The notes under the pieces are model-generated. The model saw only the letters and a list, made by a program, of their open reading frames with translations, was not told the origin of the DNA and made no database searches. From the NCBI RefSeq assembly GCF_001665625.1, contig NZ_LZSY01000118.1, forward strand, positions 124,001-188,000: 64,000 nucleotides of DNA, given 5' to 3'. This DNA is from Mycolicibacterium peregrinum. GTDB taxonomy: Bacteria > Actinomycetota > Actinomycetes > Mycobacteriales > Mycobacteriaceae. Positions 50,851 through 59,370 of the stretch are shown here, piece after piece; position 1 is the stretch's first letter, and each line of letters starts with the position of its first letter. The translations under genes and the position numbers were made by a program.

Positions 50851-52169
50851 TGAGCTGCCCTTCCTGCAGGTGAGCTTGCACGCCCGTATTGCTTTGCGGC
50901 GGTGCGGATTTGCTCATCTGACCAGTAGTCGGATCGCACCTTTGTCACTTGCCCGTCCTCGGCGACGACGTAGCCGGTGCCCGGTTTTTCGGGGCTGATT
51001 CGGTGTGCGGGTGCGTTGTCGGCCATGCCGTCACCGAGCACCATCGTCACTTCGTCTCGGGATCGCAGTCGAAGCGCGATGGTCTGGGTGAACAGTCCTC
51101 GCATCGGTAGAACTTCCTTGCGTGGGTCTTGAAGGAACGCGGCCACCACGATTCCCAGCGCACGCCCCTTCGTGAGGATCCGCGACAGCGAGGTAGCGGC
51201 CTCCTTGCGCAGGGCCGGGTCGCTCATGTACGCAGTGACTCCGGCCAGCTCATCGATCAGTAGCACCACAAGGGGCGAGGCCTTGGTTGGACTGTGCTCG
51301 CGCGTGTGACCTGCCATCGCGTTGCCGCGCTTGTTCATCAACTTCTCCAGCGCGGCAAGGGTTTCCACGGCGTCGGATTCCGTAGTGGCGATCTTGGTGA
51401 ACAAGTCGGAGCCAACTGACAATTCGATGCCGTACTTCAGGTCGATTCCGACGAGGCGAACCGTTCCTGCGGCAACGGCGGGCCCGAGTCCACCGGCGAT
51501 GCCCCAGAACACGGAGCCTTTTCCGGAGCCTGAACAGCCGACCGTGAGGGTGTGTCGGCCGCTCAGCGGCAAGGTCCAGGCTGAGCCGTTCTCGCATCGT
51601 CCGAGGGTGACTCGTGCTGTCGCCACTGCAGTCGGCGGCGCGACGTGACATACCGTCGACAACTGCTCCCGCATGACCAGCTCGATCCGAAGCGTGCCGG
51701 GGGCGACGACAACCGACCGTGCCGAGTAAGCCGCGGCAGCGTCGCGGATCGCGGGTACGGCGCGCTCCAGGTCTTCGACGGTCTGCCCCATGCGTGCCCG
51801 CACCGTCAGCCGCAGCGTGGTGTGAGACACGTCAGTTCCCAACAGCTTTGGATGAAACCAACGTGTCGACGTGGCCTGGCGGCCTTCGTTGTCGCGGCGA
51901 GTGACCTGCTCGGAAGCTGACAAGCCGCATCGCTTGCAAAGCTTTTGCCACGAGATATGTGCCCAGAGCCGCCAGCGCAGGAGCCGGATGGGTGAGGCGA
52001 ACCGTTCCTCGTAGGTTTCCGGTGAGCGCAGTCGCCAGTAGATGAGAACGGCGCTGGTGATGACCACGACGGCAGCCACACACAGGGCGAAGTTGGTCAG
52101 CAGGTTCAGCAGGTGGTCGAACCTCAGTGGGGTGTCGGGATCGATTGGTGCGAACGGGTCCGGATTCAT
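50847..52169 (-). CDS. FtsK/SpoIIIE-type DNA translocase (TraB/TraSA-like)
   Basis: 440 aa. One or two N-terminal membrane segments (about 22-45), then a RecA-like motor with Walker A GCSGSGKGS (211-219) and Walker B VVLLIDELAG (about 300). In Streptomyces elements one such hexameric pump moves double-stranded DNA between cells without other conjugation genes. ATG 52169 overlaps the stop of the Pra-like gene (ATGA); the longer frame is not used. Confidence 0.88.
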   Translation of the reverse strand: MNPDPFAPIDPDTPLRFDHLLNLLTNFALCVAAVVVITSAVLIYWRLRSPETYEERFASPIRLLRWRLWAHISWQKLCKRCGLSASEQVTRRDNEGRQATSTRWFHPKLLGTDVSHTTLRLTVRARMGQTVEDLERAVPAIRDAAAAYSARSVVVAPGTLRIELVMREQLSTVCHVAPPTAVATARVTLGRCENGSAWTLPLSGRHTLTVGCSGSGKGSVFWGIAGGLGPAVAAGTVRLVGIDLKYGIELSVGSDLFTKIATTESDAVETLAALEKLMNKRGNAMAGHTREHSPTKASPLVVLLIDELAGVTAYMSDPALRKEAATSLSRILTKGRALGIVVAAFLQDPRKEVLPMRGLFTQTIALRLRSRDEVTMVLGDGMADNAPAHRISPEKPGTGYVVAEDGQVTKVRSDYWSDEQIRTAAKQYGRASSPAGRAAQ

Positions 52170-52585
52170 GCCGATGCCCTGTTCGTGTTCGCTGTTGGCG
52201 ACTTGCCTGGTGCTGTCATGCCAGAGGCCCGGTAGGACCACGCGATTCGGGAGAAGTCGCCCGACCGCTCGACGTACGGCAGAGCAATCAGGTCCTCGAG
52301 AACCACAGGGGTGAAGGGTGTTCCGCTGGAATTGGTCGGAGCAGTTGGCTGCGTTGCCGCGGCGAATTTGATGGTTACGGTGCGGCTCCGCTTCGGCGCA
52401 GCCGGATCACCGTCGAGCACTTCGACCTGCCACATGGGTAGGCCGGTGTCGCGGTCCCTCGCCTGCACGCGGTTTTCGCCGGAGGACTTGTCGAAATCGA
52501 CCATCGGCGTCACTTCGGACACGAGGAATGCGCCGAGGGAGAAAACCTGGTCATGCCCGATCTGGAGCCATTTAGGGATGGACAT
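52166..52585 (-). CDS. Pra-like activator of element replication, integration and excision
   Basis: 139 aa resembling the Pra proteins of pSAM2-like elements: SIPKWLQIGHDQVFSLGAF, SEVTPMVDFD, DTGLPMWQVEVLDGDP and a beta-rich core ending RIAWSYRASGM. In pSAM2, Pra switches the element into its excised, replicating state. First gene of the operon Pra-tra-103aa-xis-int. The near-perfect inverted repeat at 52611 lies 26 bp before its start. Confidence 0.72.
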   Translation of the reverse strand: MSIPKWLQIGHDQVFSLGAFLVSEVTPMVDFDKSSGENRVQARDRDTGLPMWQVEVLDGDPAAPKRSRTVTIKFAAATQPTAPTNSSGTPFTPVVLEDLIALPYVERSGDFSRIAWSYRASGMTAPGKSPTANTNRASA

Positions 52586-52610
52586 TGCAGAACCTTTCGA
52601 GTGGATTGGA

Positions 52611-52639
52611 CTAGATGACTATCTAACATAGTCGTCTAG
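52611..52639. promoter_or_regulatory. candidate KorSA-type operator upstream of the pra operon
   Basis: 12-bp inverted repeat CTAGATGACTAT-N5-ATAGTCGTCTAG with one mismatch. The half-site CTAGRYGACTAK recurs at 53487 upstream of the GntR gene. Confidence 0.6.
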
Positions 52640-52685
52640 AGGAGCGAGTCAAGCGTTGCGCCGGATTTGATCGTTTCGCGAGGCT

Positions 52686-53465
52686 TCAGCGCGCTGAGAA
52701 GTCGTATTCGAGCAGGTAGGCGGACGCCACCTTCACCGTGTCGCACACTTCGACAGCCACGTCGTTGGTGTCGTAGGCAGTCCGAACCACGGTCAGCACG
52801 GGCACTCCGGTCGCGAGTTGCAGGGCTCGCCGCTCTTCGGGGGTTGGCATCCTGGCGCCGACCTCTTCGGTGAACCGGTCCAAGATGTGGCCGGCGTCTT
52901 CGAGGCGAGCGTAGATGCCTCCGGGTCCGGTGTCGGTCTGTTCGATCTTGGTGCCCTGGGCGAATGCGGCGGGAATGTATGAGGTTGCCGTTTCGACTGG
53001 CCGGCCGTCGGCAAGGTAGCGCCGTGATCGAACGATAACCTCGTCGTCTGGAGTCAATCGGAGACGTTCGGCGACAGTGGGATTCGGTTGCTCGCGCGTC
53101 ACGCTGATGTTGTCGACCTGCGGCGCGTAGCCTGACTTCTCCGCCTCGACGGTGAACGCCGCTTTGCCGCTCGCTCGATGTCGGCGAGCGAAGCGGTCGG
53201 AAGCGAGTCGGCGAATCGGGGGAGCGGGACGAACGAAAACACCGCGGCCGTGTTCGGAGATCACCAGGCCCTCAGTGCGCAGATCTTGTACTGCCTGGCG
53301 AACTGTCATTCGGGCAACGCCGAAGTGGTCGATCAACGCTGCCTCGGATGGCAGGCGCTCACCGGCGATGAGCTGGCCAGAGCAGATTGCATCACGCAGC
53401 ATGCCGGCGATCTGCCGGTATGGCGGCTTGTCGTCCGACCGGTCGATCTGACCAAGTTGCAGCAC
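52686..53465 (-). CDS. GntR-family (HutC type) repressor, KorSA-like
   Basis: 259 aa. Winged-helix DNA-binding domain (about 15-82: PPYRQIAGMLRDAICSGQL and LIDHFGVARMTVRQAVQDLRTEGLV) plus a C-terminal UTRA ligand domain (about 105-255). KorSA of pSAM2 is a GntR repressor of pra. GTG 53465 follows GGAAGG at 7 nt. Sits between the pra operon and the Nudix gene, next to the shared operator half-sites. Confidence 0.88.
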   Translation of the reverse strand: MLQLGQIDRSDDKPPYRQIAGMLRDAICSGQLIAGERLPSEAALIDHFGVARMTVRQAVQDLRTEGLVISEHGRGVFVRPAPPIRRLASDRFARRHRASGKAAFTVEAEKSGYAPQVDNISVTREQPNPTVAERLRLTPDDEVIVRSRRYLADGRPVETATSYIPAAFAQGTKIEQTDTGPGGIYARLEDAGHILDRFTEEVGARMPTPEERRALQLATGVPVLTVVRTAYDTNDVAVEVCDTVKVASAYLLEYDFSAR

Positions 53466-53486
53466 TGCGCGCCTTCCCTTACATGT

Positions 53487-53498
53487 CTAGGCGACTAG
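53487..53498. promoter_or_regulatory. second operator half-site between the GntR and Nudix genes
   Basis: CTAGGCGACTAG matches 9 of 12 bases of the arm CTAGATGACTAT at 52611, and a further TCTAG follows. Placed between two divergent genes, so it could autoregulate the repressor and control the Nudix gene. Confidence 0.5.
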
Positions 53499-53557
53499 TC
53501 TAGGGAAACGACACGCCCATGTCACGACTGGAGTCGGGCGCAGAGTAGGAGTCTTGC

Positions 53558-53986
53558 ATGGCAGCCACACCGAAGCACTCGGTCAGCGTCGCAGGCATTG
53601 TCGTCCGGGATGATGGTCGGGTGCTGGTCATCAAGCGAGATGACAACGGCCATTGGGAGGCGCCTGGGGGAGTCCTGGAGCTCGACGAATCTTTCGAAGT
53701 CGGTGTTCAGCGCGAGGTGCTGGAAGAGACCGGCATCGAGGTCGCCGTCGAGCGGCTAACAGGCGTCTACAAGAACCTGACCCACGGAATCGTCGCGCTG
53801 GTGTATCGCTGCCGGCCAGTCGGCGGTGAACCTCACACGACCGACGAGGCCCGCGAAATTCGTTGGATGACAAAGGAAGAAGTGCAGTCAGCGATGGTGC
53901 CGGCATTCGGGGTTCGCGTCTTGGACGCCTTCGAAGAGTCGCCGCAGTCGCGGGCGCACGACGGCGTGAATCTCCTGTGTATATAG
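53558..53986 (+). CDS. Nudix hydrolase, Pif-like
   Basis: 142 aa with a complete Nudix box at 38-60: G-x5-E-x7-REVLEETGI. A beta-strand-rich start (HSVSVAGIVVRDDGRVLVIKRDD) is normal for the fold. In pSAM2 a Nudix protein (Pif) next to KorSA blocks redundant transfer between donors, so the same role is plausible; a housekeeping nucleotide pyrophosphatase is the alternative. Divergent from the GntR gene. Confidence 0.88.
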   Translation: MAATPKHSVSVAGIVVRDDGRVLVIKRDDNGHWEAPGGVLELDESFEVGVQREVLEETGIEVAVERLTGVYKNLTHGIVALVYRCRPVGGEPHTTDEAREIRWMTKEEVQSAMVPAFGVRVLDAFEESPQSRAHDGVNLLCI

Positions 53987-53997
53987 CAGCTCGCGTG

Positions 53998-54201
53998 CTA
54001 TCTCGGGAGAAAACGCAGTGTCTGCACTTCGGTGCCGGGCACTGCGGTCCACCCGCCATGCACTTGGTCGCCGTTCTCACGCATCACTTTGGCCGCATCG
54101 AGTAGCACGGTATTGAGATCACCGGGCAGCAGCGCGGTTCTGCCTGCGTCGTCATAGAGCACCCAGCCCTCGGTGGACTCGCTCAACAAGTAGGTCACCA
54201 T
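53998..54201 (-). CDS. hypothetical 67-aa protein
   Basis: 67 aa, no family recognised. The sequence is compact and folded-looking (TYLLSESTEGWVLYDDAGRTALLPGD, then LLDAAKVMRENGDQ). Starts at ATG 54201. 12 nt separate it from the convergent Nudix stop. It precedes the restriction enzyme gene on the same strand order but is downstream of it. Confidence 0.5.
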   Translation of the reverse strand: MVTYLLSESTEGWVLYDDAGRTALLPGDLNTVLLDAAKVMRENGDQVHGGWTAVPGTEVQTLRFLPR

Positions 54202-54267
54202 GCTCCGAAGCTATCGCGGTCGACCGACAACAAATCGCGATCCGACACATGGCCTAGTCGTCGGGTC

Positions 54268-57200
54268 CTATCCGCTTTCGGCGAGCCCGTCGACGATCTT
54301 CATCGTTTCCACCGCAACGGTCGTGACCTTGGCGATGAGATCGACGATGTAGCGCGGATCGTCGTGTTCATCGCACCAATCGTTGGGGTCATTGACGATG
54401 CCGGAGGCCTTGTCGGTCTTGACCTGGTAGCGGTCGACGATCCAAGCCAGTGCGGACCGCGAGCCGAGCATGTAGCGATCGGCCTCTTGCGGGATTCCAA
54501 TGATGGTCACCTTCGGGTTGTAGACAAGGGTGGTCACATCATCGGCGCTCTTGCCGGTCTCGGGGTCTTTTTTCTTGGCCCACTTCAGTTTTGAAACCCG
54601 CCAAGTGTCTCGGACACCGGGATCAACGCCGGGCTTGACCTGGATGTCGACGGGGTACGGCGCTACGGACTCGTAACCGACATGCAGATCGGCCAGTGCC
54701 CGCCCGGCTGCGGCCAGTTGCTCGAACCGTTCGCGCGAATCGGGGGTGGGGATGTGCGGCAGCATCTTCCTCAGATCAGCGGCGTAGGTCCGCCGGTAGG
54801 CCGGGTCATGGAGCAGGCCGTAGACGTAGAAGAAGATCTCGTCCTTGGTGACCTGGTCCCCGATCGCATCCCGGTACAGCGCGAGGATGTTGTCGGTGAT
54901 GTTGTCGACGCGGCGATAGCCGTACTCGTCGGTTTCTTCGGCATTGGTTTCGAGGTCCAGGGCGCCATCGGTGTCGGCTTTTTCGTAGGTCCAGCGCGGG
55001 AAGAACTGAGCGGTGTAGGTGAAGAAAGAGAGGTCCGGCAATTGGTCGGTAATGAGCGTTGCGAAGGTCGTCCCGTCGCGTGGCGCAAGGACCAGGATAC
55101 CGGTGTTGAAGTGCTGCGGTGTCGGGAAGATCGAGCGTAGCTGGTACACCATCGCGTTGAACTCGCGCTCGAAGTAGCCGTTTAGCCGGGTGAATGGCCG
55201 GTAGGCGGACACCCGTATCGCGGAAGGTTTGAACGAATAGCGCATACCGCGAGCGAGATCTTGCCGAGCATTTCGATTCCAGCTGATTTTTGTGGCGTCA
55301 GAATCGATAAATCGGTCGACGTTGCCTTTGCGATCGGCGATCTGGTTGCGCTCGCACCAAGCCGCGTAACCCTCGACCTGCTGGTTGTAGAAGGTGATCG
55401 TCCGGTCGATGTTTGTCCTGAGCGCGGCGTCGCTGAAGTTGTAACACCAGGCGTCACGCCCCGTGGCGAGCCCGAGTGAGTAGTTGGAGAAGACCGCGGA
55501 CGACGGCTGCTTCTTGTCCCCGATAGCTGGCCAGGCGGTGAAGTTGTCACTCCGCTGGTTGATCCAATCACCGTGACTGTTCGGAGTAATAGGCTGCCAC
55601 TCAGCGGTGTCGAGGGCACTGGCGGCGACTATCGCCAGTTTCTCATCGCGGGTGAGGTTGTCACCGATGTCCCGGTAGAGGACTTCACATGGTCCTGTGT
55701 CGGTTGGGTGCTTGATACCGAGGAATACCGCGATTGTTGCTTGGGATCCGGCTCCGAATATCTGGCCACCCTCTTCGCGCCAGTTAGTCTTTCGCATATT
55801 GCCTCGGAAGTTGTAGACGTAGATCCGGCTGTACTCGTCGGCGAGTGACAGCCGGATTCCGTCAGCGGTGTTGCCATCGATCCAGCCGCCATTGGAGACA
55901 AACGCCACGATGCCGTGATCTCCGATCCTGTCGGTGGCCCACCGGAACGCCCGCAAATACGAGTCGTACAGAGTGCGTTGACTTGTGGCGGTGGAGCGGG
56001 CGGCGTAGGTATCGGCGATCCGTTTGTCCAGCGTCGGGTAGGCGAGGTTCGCGTTGAGGTCGTTGGCAGAGTCCTGGCCCACGGAGTAGGGCGGGTTACC
56101 GACCACGATGTGAATGGGCGCTGTGATCTGCCGTGCGATGCGGGAGTTGTTCTGCGGGAACATCTCTGTGTCCAGAGAGTCGCCGTCTTCGGTGATCTGG
56201 AAGGTGTCGGCCAGGACAATGCCCTCGAACGGGGAGTACGCGGCATCGGTGAGCGCGTGGTATGTGGTCTCGATGTTGACCGCAGCGATGTAGTACGCCA
56301 GCAGCATGATCTCGTTGGCGTGCAGCTCGTTTGCGTACTTGCGGGCTAAATCCTCGGTCCGGATCAGGCCGGACTGCAGCAGTCTCGTCATGAAAGTGCC
56401 GGTTCCGGTGAATCCGTCGAGTACGTGGACACCCTCGTCGGTGAGGCCGCGGCCGAATGCTTCGCGGGAGGCGTGGTCGGCCGCGCGCAGGATGAAGTCG
56501 ACGATCTCGGTGGGGGTGTAGACGATGCCCAGAGCGTTGGCCTGCTTGGCGAAACCGATCTTAAAGAACTTCTCGTACAGTTCTGCGATCACCTGTTGCT
56601 TGCCGTCAGCGGTGCTCACCTCCGAGGCCCGAATCCGCACCGAGGTGTAAAAGCCTTCCAGGTGGGCGGTTTCGGTTTCCAATCCGGCGGCGCCGAGCTG
56701 GTCGACCATGGCCTGCATGACGAGAGACACCGGGTTATGCGCTGCGAATTCGTGGCTGGCGAACAGCGCGTCGAACACCGGCGCGGTGATCAGATGCTGG
56801 GCAAGCATGCTGATCGCGTCGTCGCGGCCGATAGAATCGTTGAGGTTGTCGCGCAGTCCTTGTAGGAACTTGTCGAACGCTGCGGTTACATCGGGGTCGG
56901 CACCGTCGAGCAGGGCGCCGATCCGGGCGATCAGGGCGGCAGCGATGTCGGCGACATCCTTGGCCCAGTCCTCCCAATAAGTACGAGTGCCGACCTTGTC
57001 GACGATGCGGGTGTAGATGGCCTCCTGCCACGCCGAGAGCGAAAACAACGCCATCTGCGTTGTCAGCCCACCGTCCGACACACCGGTCGAGGGATCTGTG
57101 TCACCGCTTGGTGCCATCGATGAAGTACCGTCAGTGCCAAGGGTTTCGGGTGTGTCAGTGGTGGGTCCGACGTGTCCGCCGAGCAACCGATCTGAGCCCT

Positions 57201-59187
57201 GGCCGCTGTCCAGGCCCGGTGTGGCGGCATTGAGTGCGATGGAGTTGACCATCGCATTGAATCGGTCATCGTGGGCACGTAGCGCGTTAAGCACCTGCCA
57301 GACCACCTTGAAGCGACGGTTGTCGCCGAGGGCCTGCGATGGCGAGACACCGGCCGGGACGGCCACCGGCAGGATGATGTAGCCGTAGTCTTTTTCGTCG
57401 GCCCTGCGCATTACCCGCCCCACGGACTGGACGACGTCGACGACGCTGTTGCGGGGGTGCAGGAACAGCACTGCATCCAACGCGGGTACGTCCACCCCCT
57501 CCGACAGACACCGCGCATTTGACAGGATTCGGCACTCGCCGTCAGGCAGCGGGGCTTTGAGCCACTGCAGTTCTCGATTGCGTTCCAGCGCGTTGAATGT
57601 GCCGTCGACGTGGTGGACCTGAACGGCCAGGTCCAGGTTCGTCCCGTTCGATTCGCCGCTGTCATCTCGTTTGTCGGTCAACATATCTCGGTATGCGTCA
57701 ACGACTTTCGGGAAGAGTTCGGCGACCTGCTTTGACGTGGCGATGTCCTTGGCGAACGCGACCGCTCGCCGCATCGGCGGCTCACCTGGCGTGAAGCCTT
57801 TGCCGTCGGGGGTCTTTCCGGCGCGTTTGGCCAGTCCGTTCCAGCAACCGACGATCTTCGACGCGTCATCAAGGTTGCCCAGTTCTCCGCCGGCGGCGAG
57901 TTGGGCTTGCAGCGGGGCTGCCACCATCTCCTCGTCCACGGTGAGCACGAGGACTTTGTAGTCGGTGAGCAGACCCCGCTCGACTGCCTCGCCAAACGAA
58001 AGGCGGTGGAACTCCGGCCCATAGACGGCCTCGTCGTCCATCGACGTCAGGACCGCCGAATGCTCGTCGGCCTTGGCCTTAACGGTCTCGTCGAAGATCC
58101 GCGGTGTGGCCGTCATGTAGAGGCGACGGGCGGCGTGCAGGTAGTCGGCGTCGTGAACGCGGACGAAGTTTGACTCGTCCGCGCCGGCCACCGTCACGCC
58201 TGTCGTGCGGTGCGCCTCGTCGCAGATCACCAGGTCAAACTGATCGACACCGAGTTTCTGCGCTTCGGCGACGACGGGCAGCGACTGGTAAGTGGTGAAC
58301 ACTACGGTCAGCCCCTTGGCGCGGCGCCGGTGACCCATTTCGGTGACCAGTTTCGCCGGGTTGGTGGTGACCGGGATCGCCACGTCATAGGTGTTGATGT
58401 CCTCGGCGGCCCGAGACACTTTGGTGTCCGAGCACACGGCGAACGCGCGCAGGTCCAATTGGGTCTGTGCGGTCCACTCGCGCAAGGTTTGTGAAAGCAG
58501 TGAGATCGATGGGACGGCGAACAGGATTCGAGCGTTGTCGCCGTTCTTGGCCGCGGTCTGCTCGGCAATCTTCAAGGCGGTAAAGGTCTTTCCCGTCCCG
58601 CACGCCATGATCAGCTTGCCACGATCGTGCCCCGCGGCGAAGCCGTCGAACACCTTCTCGATTGCCTGTGCCTGGTGTGGCCGTGGTTCATGCCGGGTTG
58701 CCTCTGCCACGTCGATTTGCAGGTCACCGTCGACCCAGGCGATGTCCCAACTGATCGGTGAATCGGCGATCTCGGCGAGCCCGATCCGCTGCACTGGGAT
58801 CAGTTGATCCTCAAGGGCGTCCTCGGCGTTGGGTCCCCACCGATCGGTCGTCGAGATGATGATCCGGTTAGTGAACGGGTTCTTGCCCGAAGCGGTGAAA
58901 AACGAGTCGATGTCTTCTTTCCGCAGCGTGTGGGTTGGCTCGTAGAACTTGCATTGGATCGCGGTGTACTCACCGCTGTTCCGCTCGCGGGCCACCAGGT
59001 CAATTCCGGTGTCGGGCTTGCCTTTGCGACCGGGCCAGTCGATCCACCGCCACACTGCGTCGTACTGCTGCGACAGCAACGGGTCCAGGTCGAAGTAACG
59101 CACCATCAGCTTCTCGAACTTCGTCCCGCGTTCGGAGTTCGACGGCGCCTCACGGAATGCCGCCATCACCTCGTGGACTGACCCCAT
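54268..59187 (-). CDS. type ISP restriction-modification enzyme (single polypeptide)
   Basis: 1639 aa. Mrr-like PD-(D/E)xK nuclease (1-170: GIDLVARERN, then IQCKFY near 80); SF2 translocase with MACGTGKTF (about 195) and ICDEAHR (about 324); helical coupler; N6-adenine methyltransferase with FTGTGTF (motif I, about 929) and NPPY (about 1032); target-recognition domain to about 1600. The order and length match LlaGI/LlaBIII-type enzymes, which cut after head-on translocation. All key motifs are intact. Defence cargo of the element. Confidence 0.9.
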   Translation of the reverse strand: MGSVHEVMAAFREAPSNSERGTKFEKLMVRYFDLDPLLSQQYDAVWRWIDWPGRKGKPDTGIDLVARERNSGEYTAIQCKFYEPTHTLRKEDIDSFFTASGKNPFTNRIIISTTDRWGPNAEDALEDQLIPVQRIGLAEIADSPISWDIAWVDGDLQIDVAEATRHEPRPHQAQAIEKVFDGFAAGHDRGKLIMACGTGKTFTALKIAEQTAAKNGDNARILFAVPSISLLSQTLREWTAQTQLDLRAFAVCSDTKVSRAAEDINTYDVAIPVTTNPAKLVTEMGHRRRAKGLTVVFTTYQSLPVVAEAQKLGVDQFDLVICDEAHRTTGVTVAGADESNFVRVHDADYLHAARRLYMTATPRIFDETVKAKADEHSAVLTSMDDEAVYGPEFHRLSFGEAVERGLLTDYKVLVLTVDEEMVAAPLQAQLAAGGELGNLDDASKIVGCWNGLAKRAGKTPDGKGFTPGEPPMRRAVAFAKDIATSKQVAELFPKVVDAYRDMLTDKRDDSGESNGTNLDLAVQVHHVDGTFNALERNRELQWLKAPLPDGECRILSNARCLSEGVDVPALDAVLFLHPRNSVVDVVQSVGRVMRRADEKDYGYIILPVAVPAGVSPSQALGDNRRFKVVWQVLNALRAHDDRFNAMVNSIALNAATPGLDSGQGSDRLLGGHVGPTTDTPETLGTDGTSSMAPSGDTDPSTGVSDGGLTTQMALFSLSAWQEAIYTRIVDKVGTRTYWEDWAKDVADIAAALIARIGALLDGADPDVTAAFDKFLQGLRDNLNDSIGRDDAISMLAQHLITAPVFDALFASHEFAAHNPVSLVMQAMVDQLGAAGLETETAHLEGFYTSVRIRASEVSTADGKQQVIAELYEKFFKIGFAKQANALGIVYTPTEIVDFILRAADHASREAFGRGLTDEGVHVLDGFTGTGTFMTRLLQSGLIRTEDLARKYANELHANEIMLLAYYIAAVNIETTYHALTDAAYSPFEGIVLADTFQITEDGDSLDTEMFPQNNSRIARQITAPIHIVVGNPPYSVGQDSANDLNANLAYPTLDKRIADTYAARSTATSQRTLYDSYLRAFRWATDRIGDHGIVAFVSNGGWIDGNTADGIRLSLADEYSRIYVYNFRGNMRKTNWREEGGQIFGAGSQATIAVFLGIKHPTDTGPCEVLYRDIGDNLTRDEKLAIVAASALDTAEWQPITPNSHGDWINQRSDNFTAWPAIGDKKQPSSAVFSNYSLGLATGRDAWCYNFSDAALRTNIDRTITFYNQQVEGYAAWCERNQIADRKGNVDRFIDSDATKISWNRNARQDLARGMRYSFKPSAIRVSAYRPFTRLNGYFEREFNAMVYQLRSIFPTPQHFNTGILVLAPRDGTTFATLITDQLPDLSFFTYTAQFFPRWTYEKADTDGALDLETNAEETDEYGYRRVDNITDNILALYRDAIGDQVTKDEIFFYVYGLLHDPAYRRTYAADLRKMLPHIPTPDSRERFEQLAAAGRALADLHVGYESVAPYPVDIQVKPGVDPGVRDTWRVSKLKWAKKKDPETGKSADDVTTLVYNPKVTIIGIPQEADRYMLGSRSALAWIVDRYQVKTDKASGIVNDPNDWCDEHDDPRYIVDLIAKVTTVAVETMKIVDGLAESG

Positions 59188-59370
59188 GCTGTGTCCCCCT
59201 CAATTTGCGGTTTCGCCAGGTGAGCCTATGCCGATGAGCGGTGGACTGAAAGGTGGCCCCGCGCGATTCGGAGCGGCTTGAATCTCGATTACTAGCATCA
59301 GGCGGATTCGTCCACATGGCTGATCGGGTGACGCGACGAGGACTTATATCGAGTCGTACGGAGGCCTGTT

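Larger units (their letters stand above)
49106..53986. mobile_element. pSAM2-type integrative element (AICE) core module
   Basis: In order from tRNA-Phe: tyrosine integrase, excisionase, a small protein, FtsK/TraB translocase, Pra-like activator, KorSA-like GntR repressor and Nudix protein. This is the gene set of actinomycete integrative and conjugative elements (AICEs). Coordinates cover the recognisable core; the element probably continues right, past the restriction gene, and its right att site is not visible. No rep gene seen. Confidence 0.75.
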
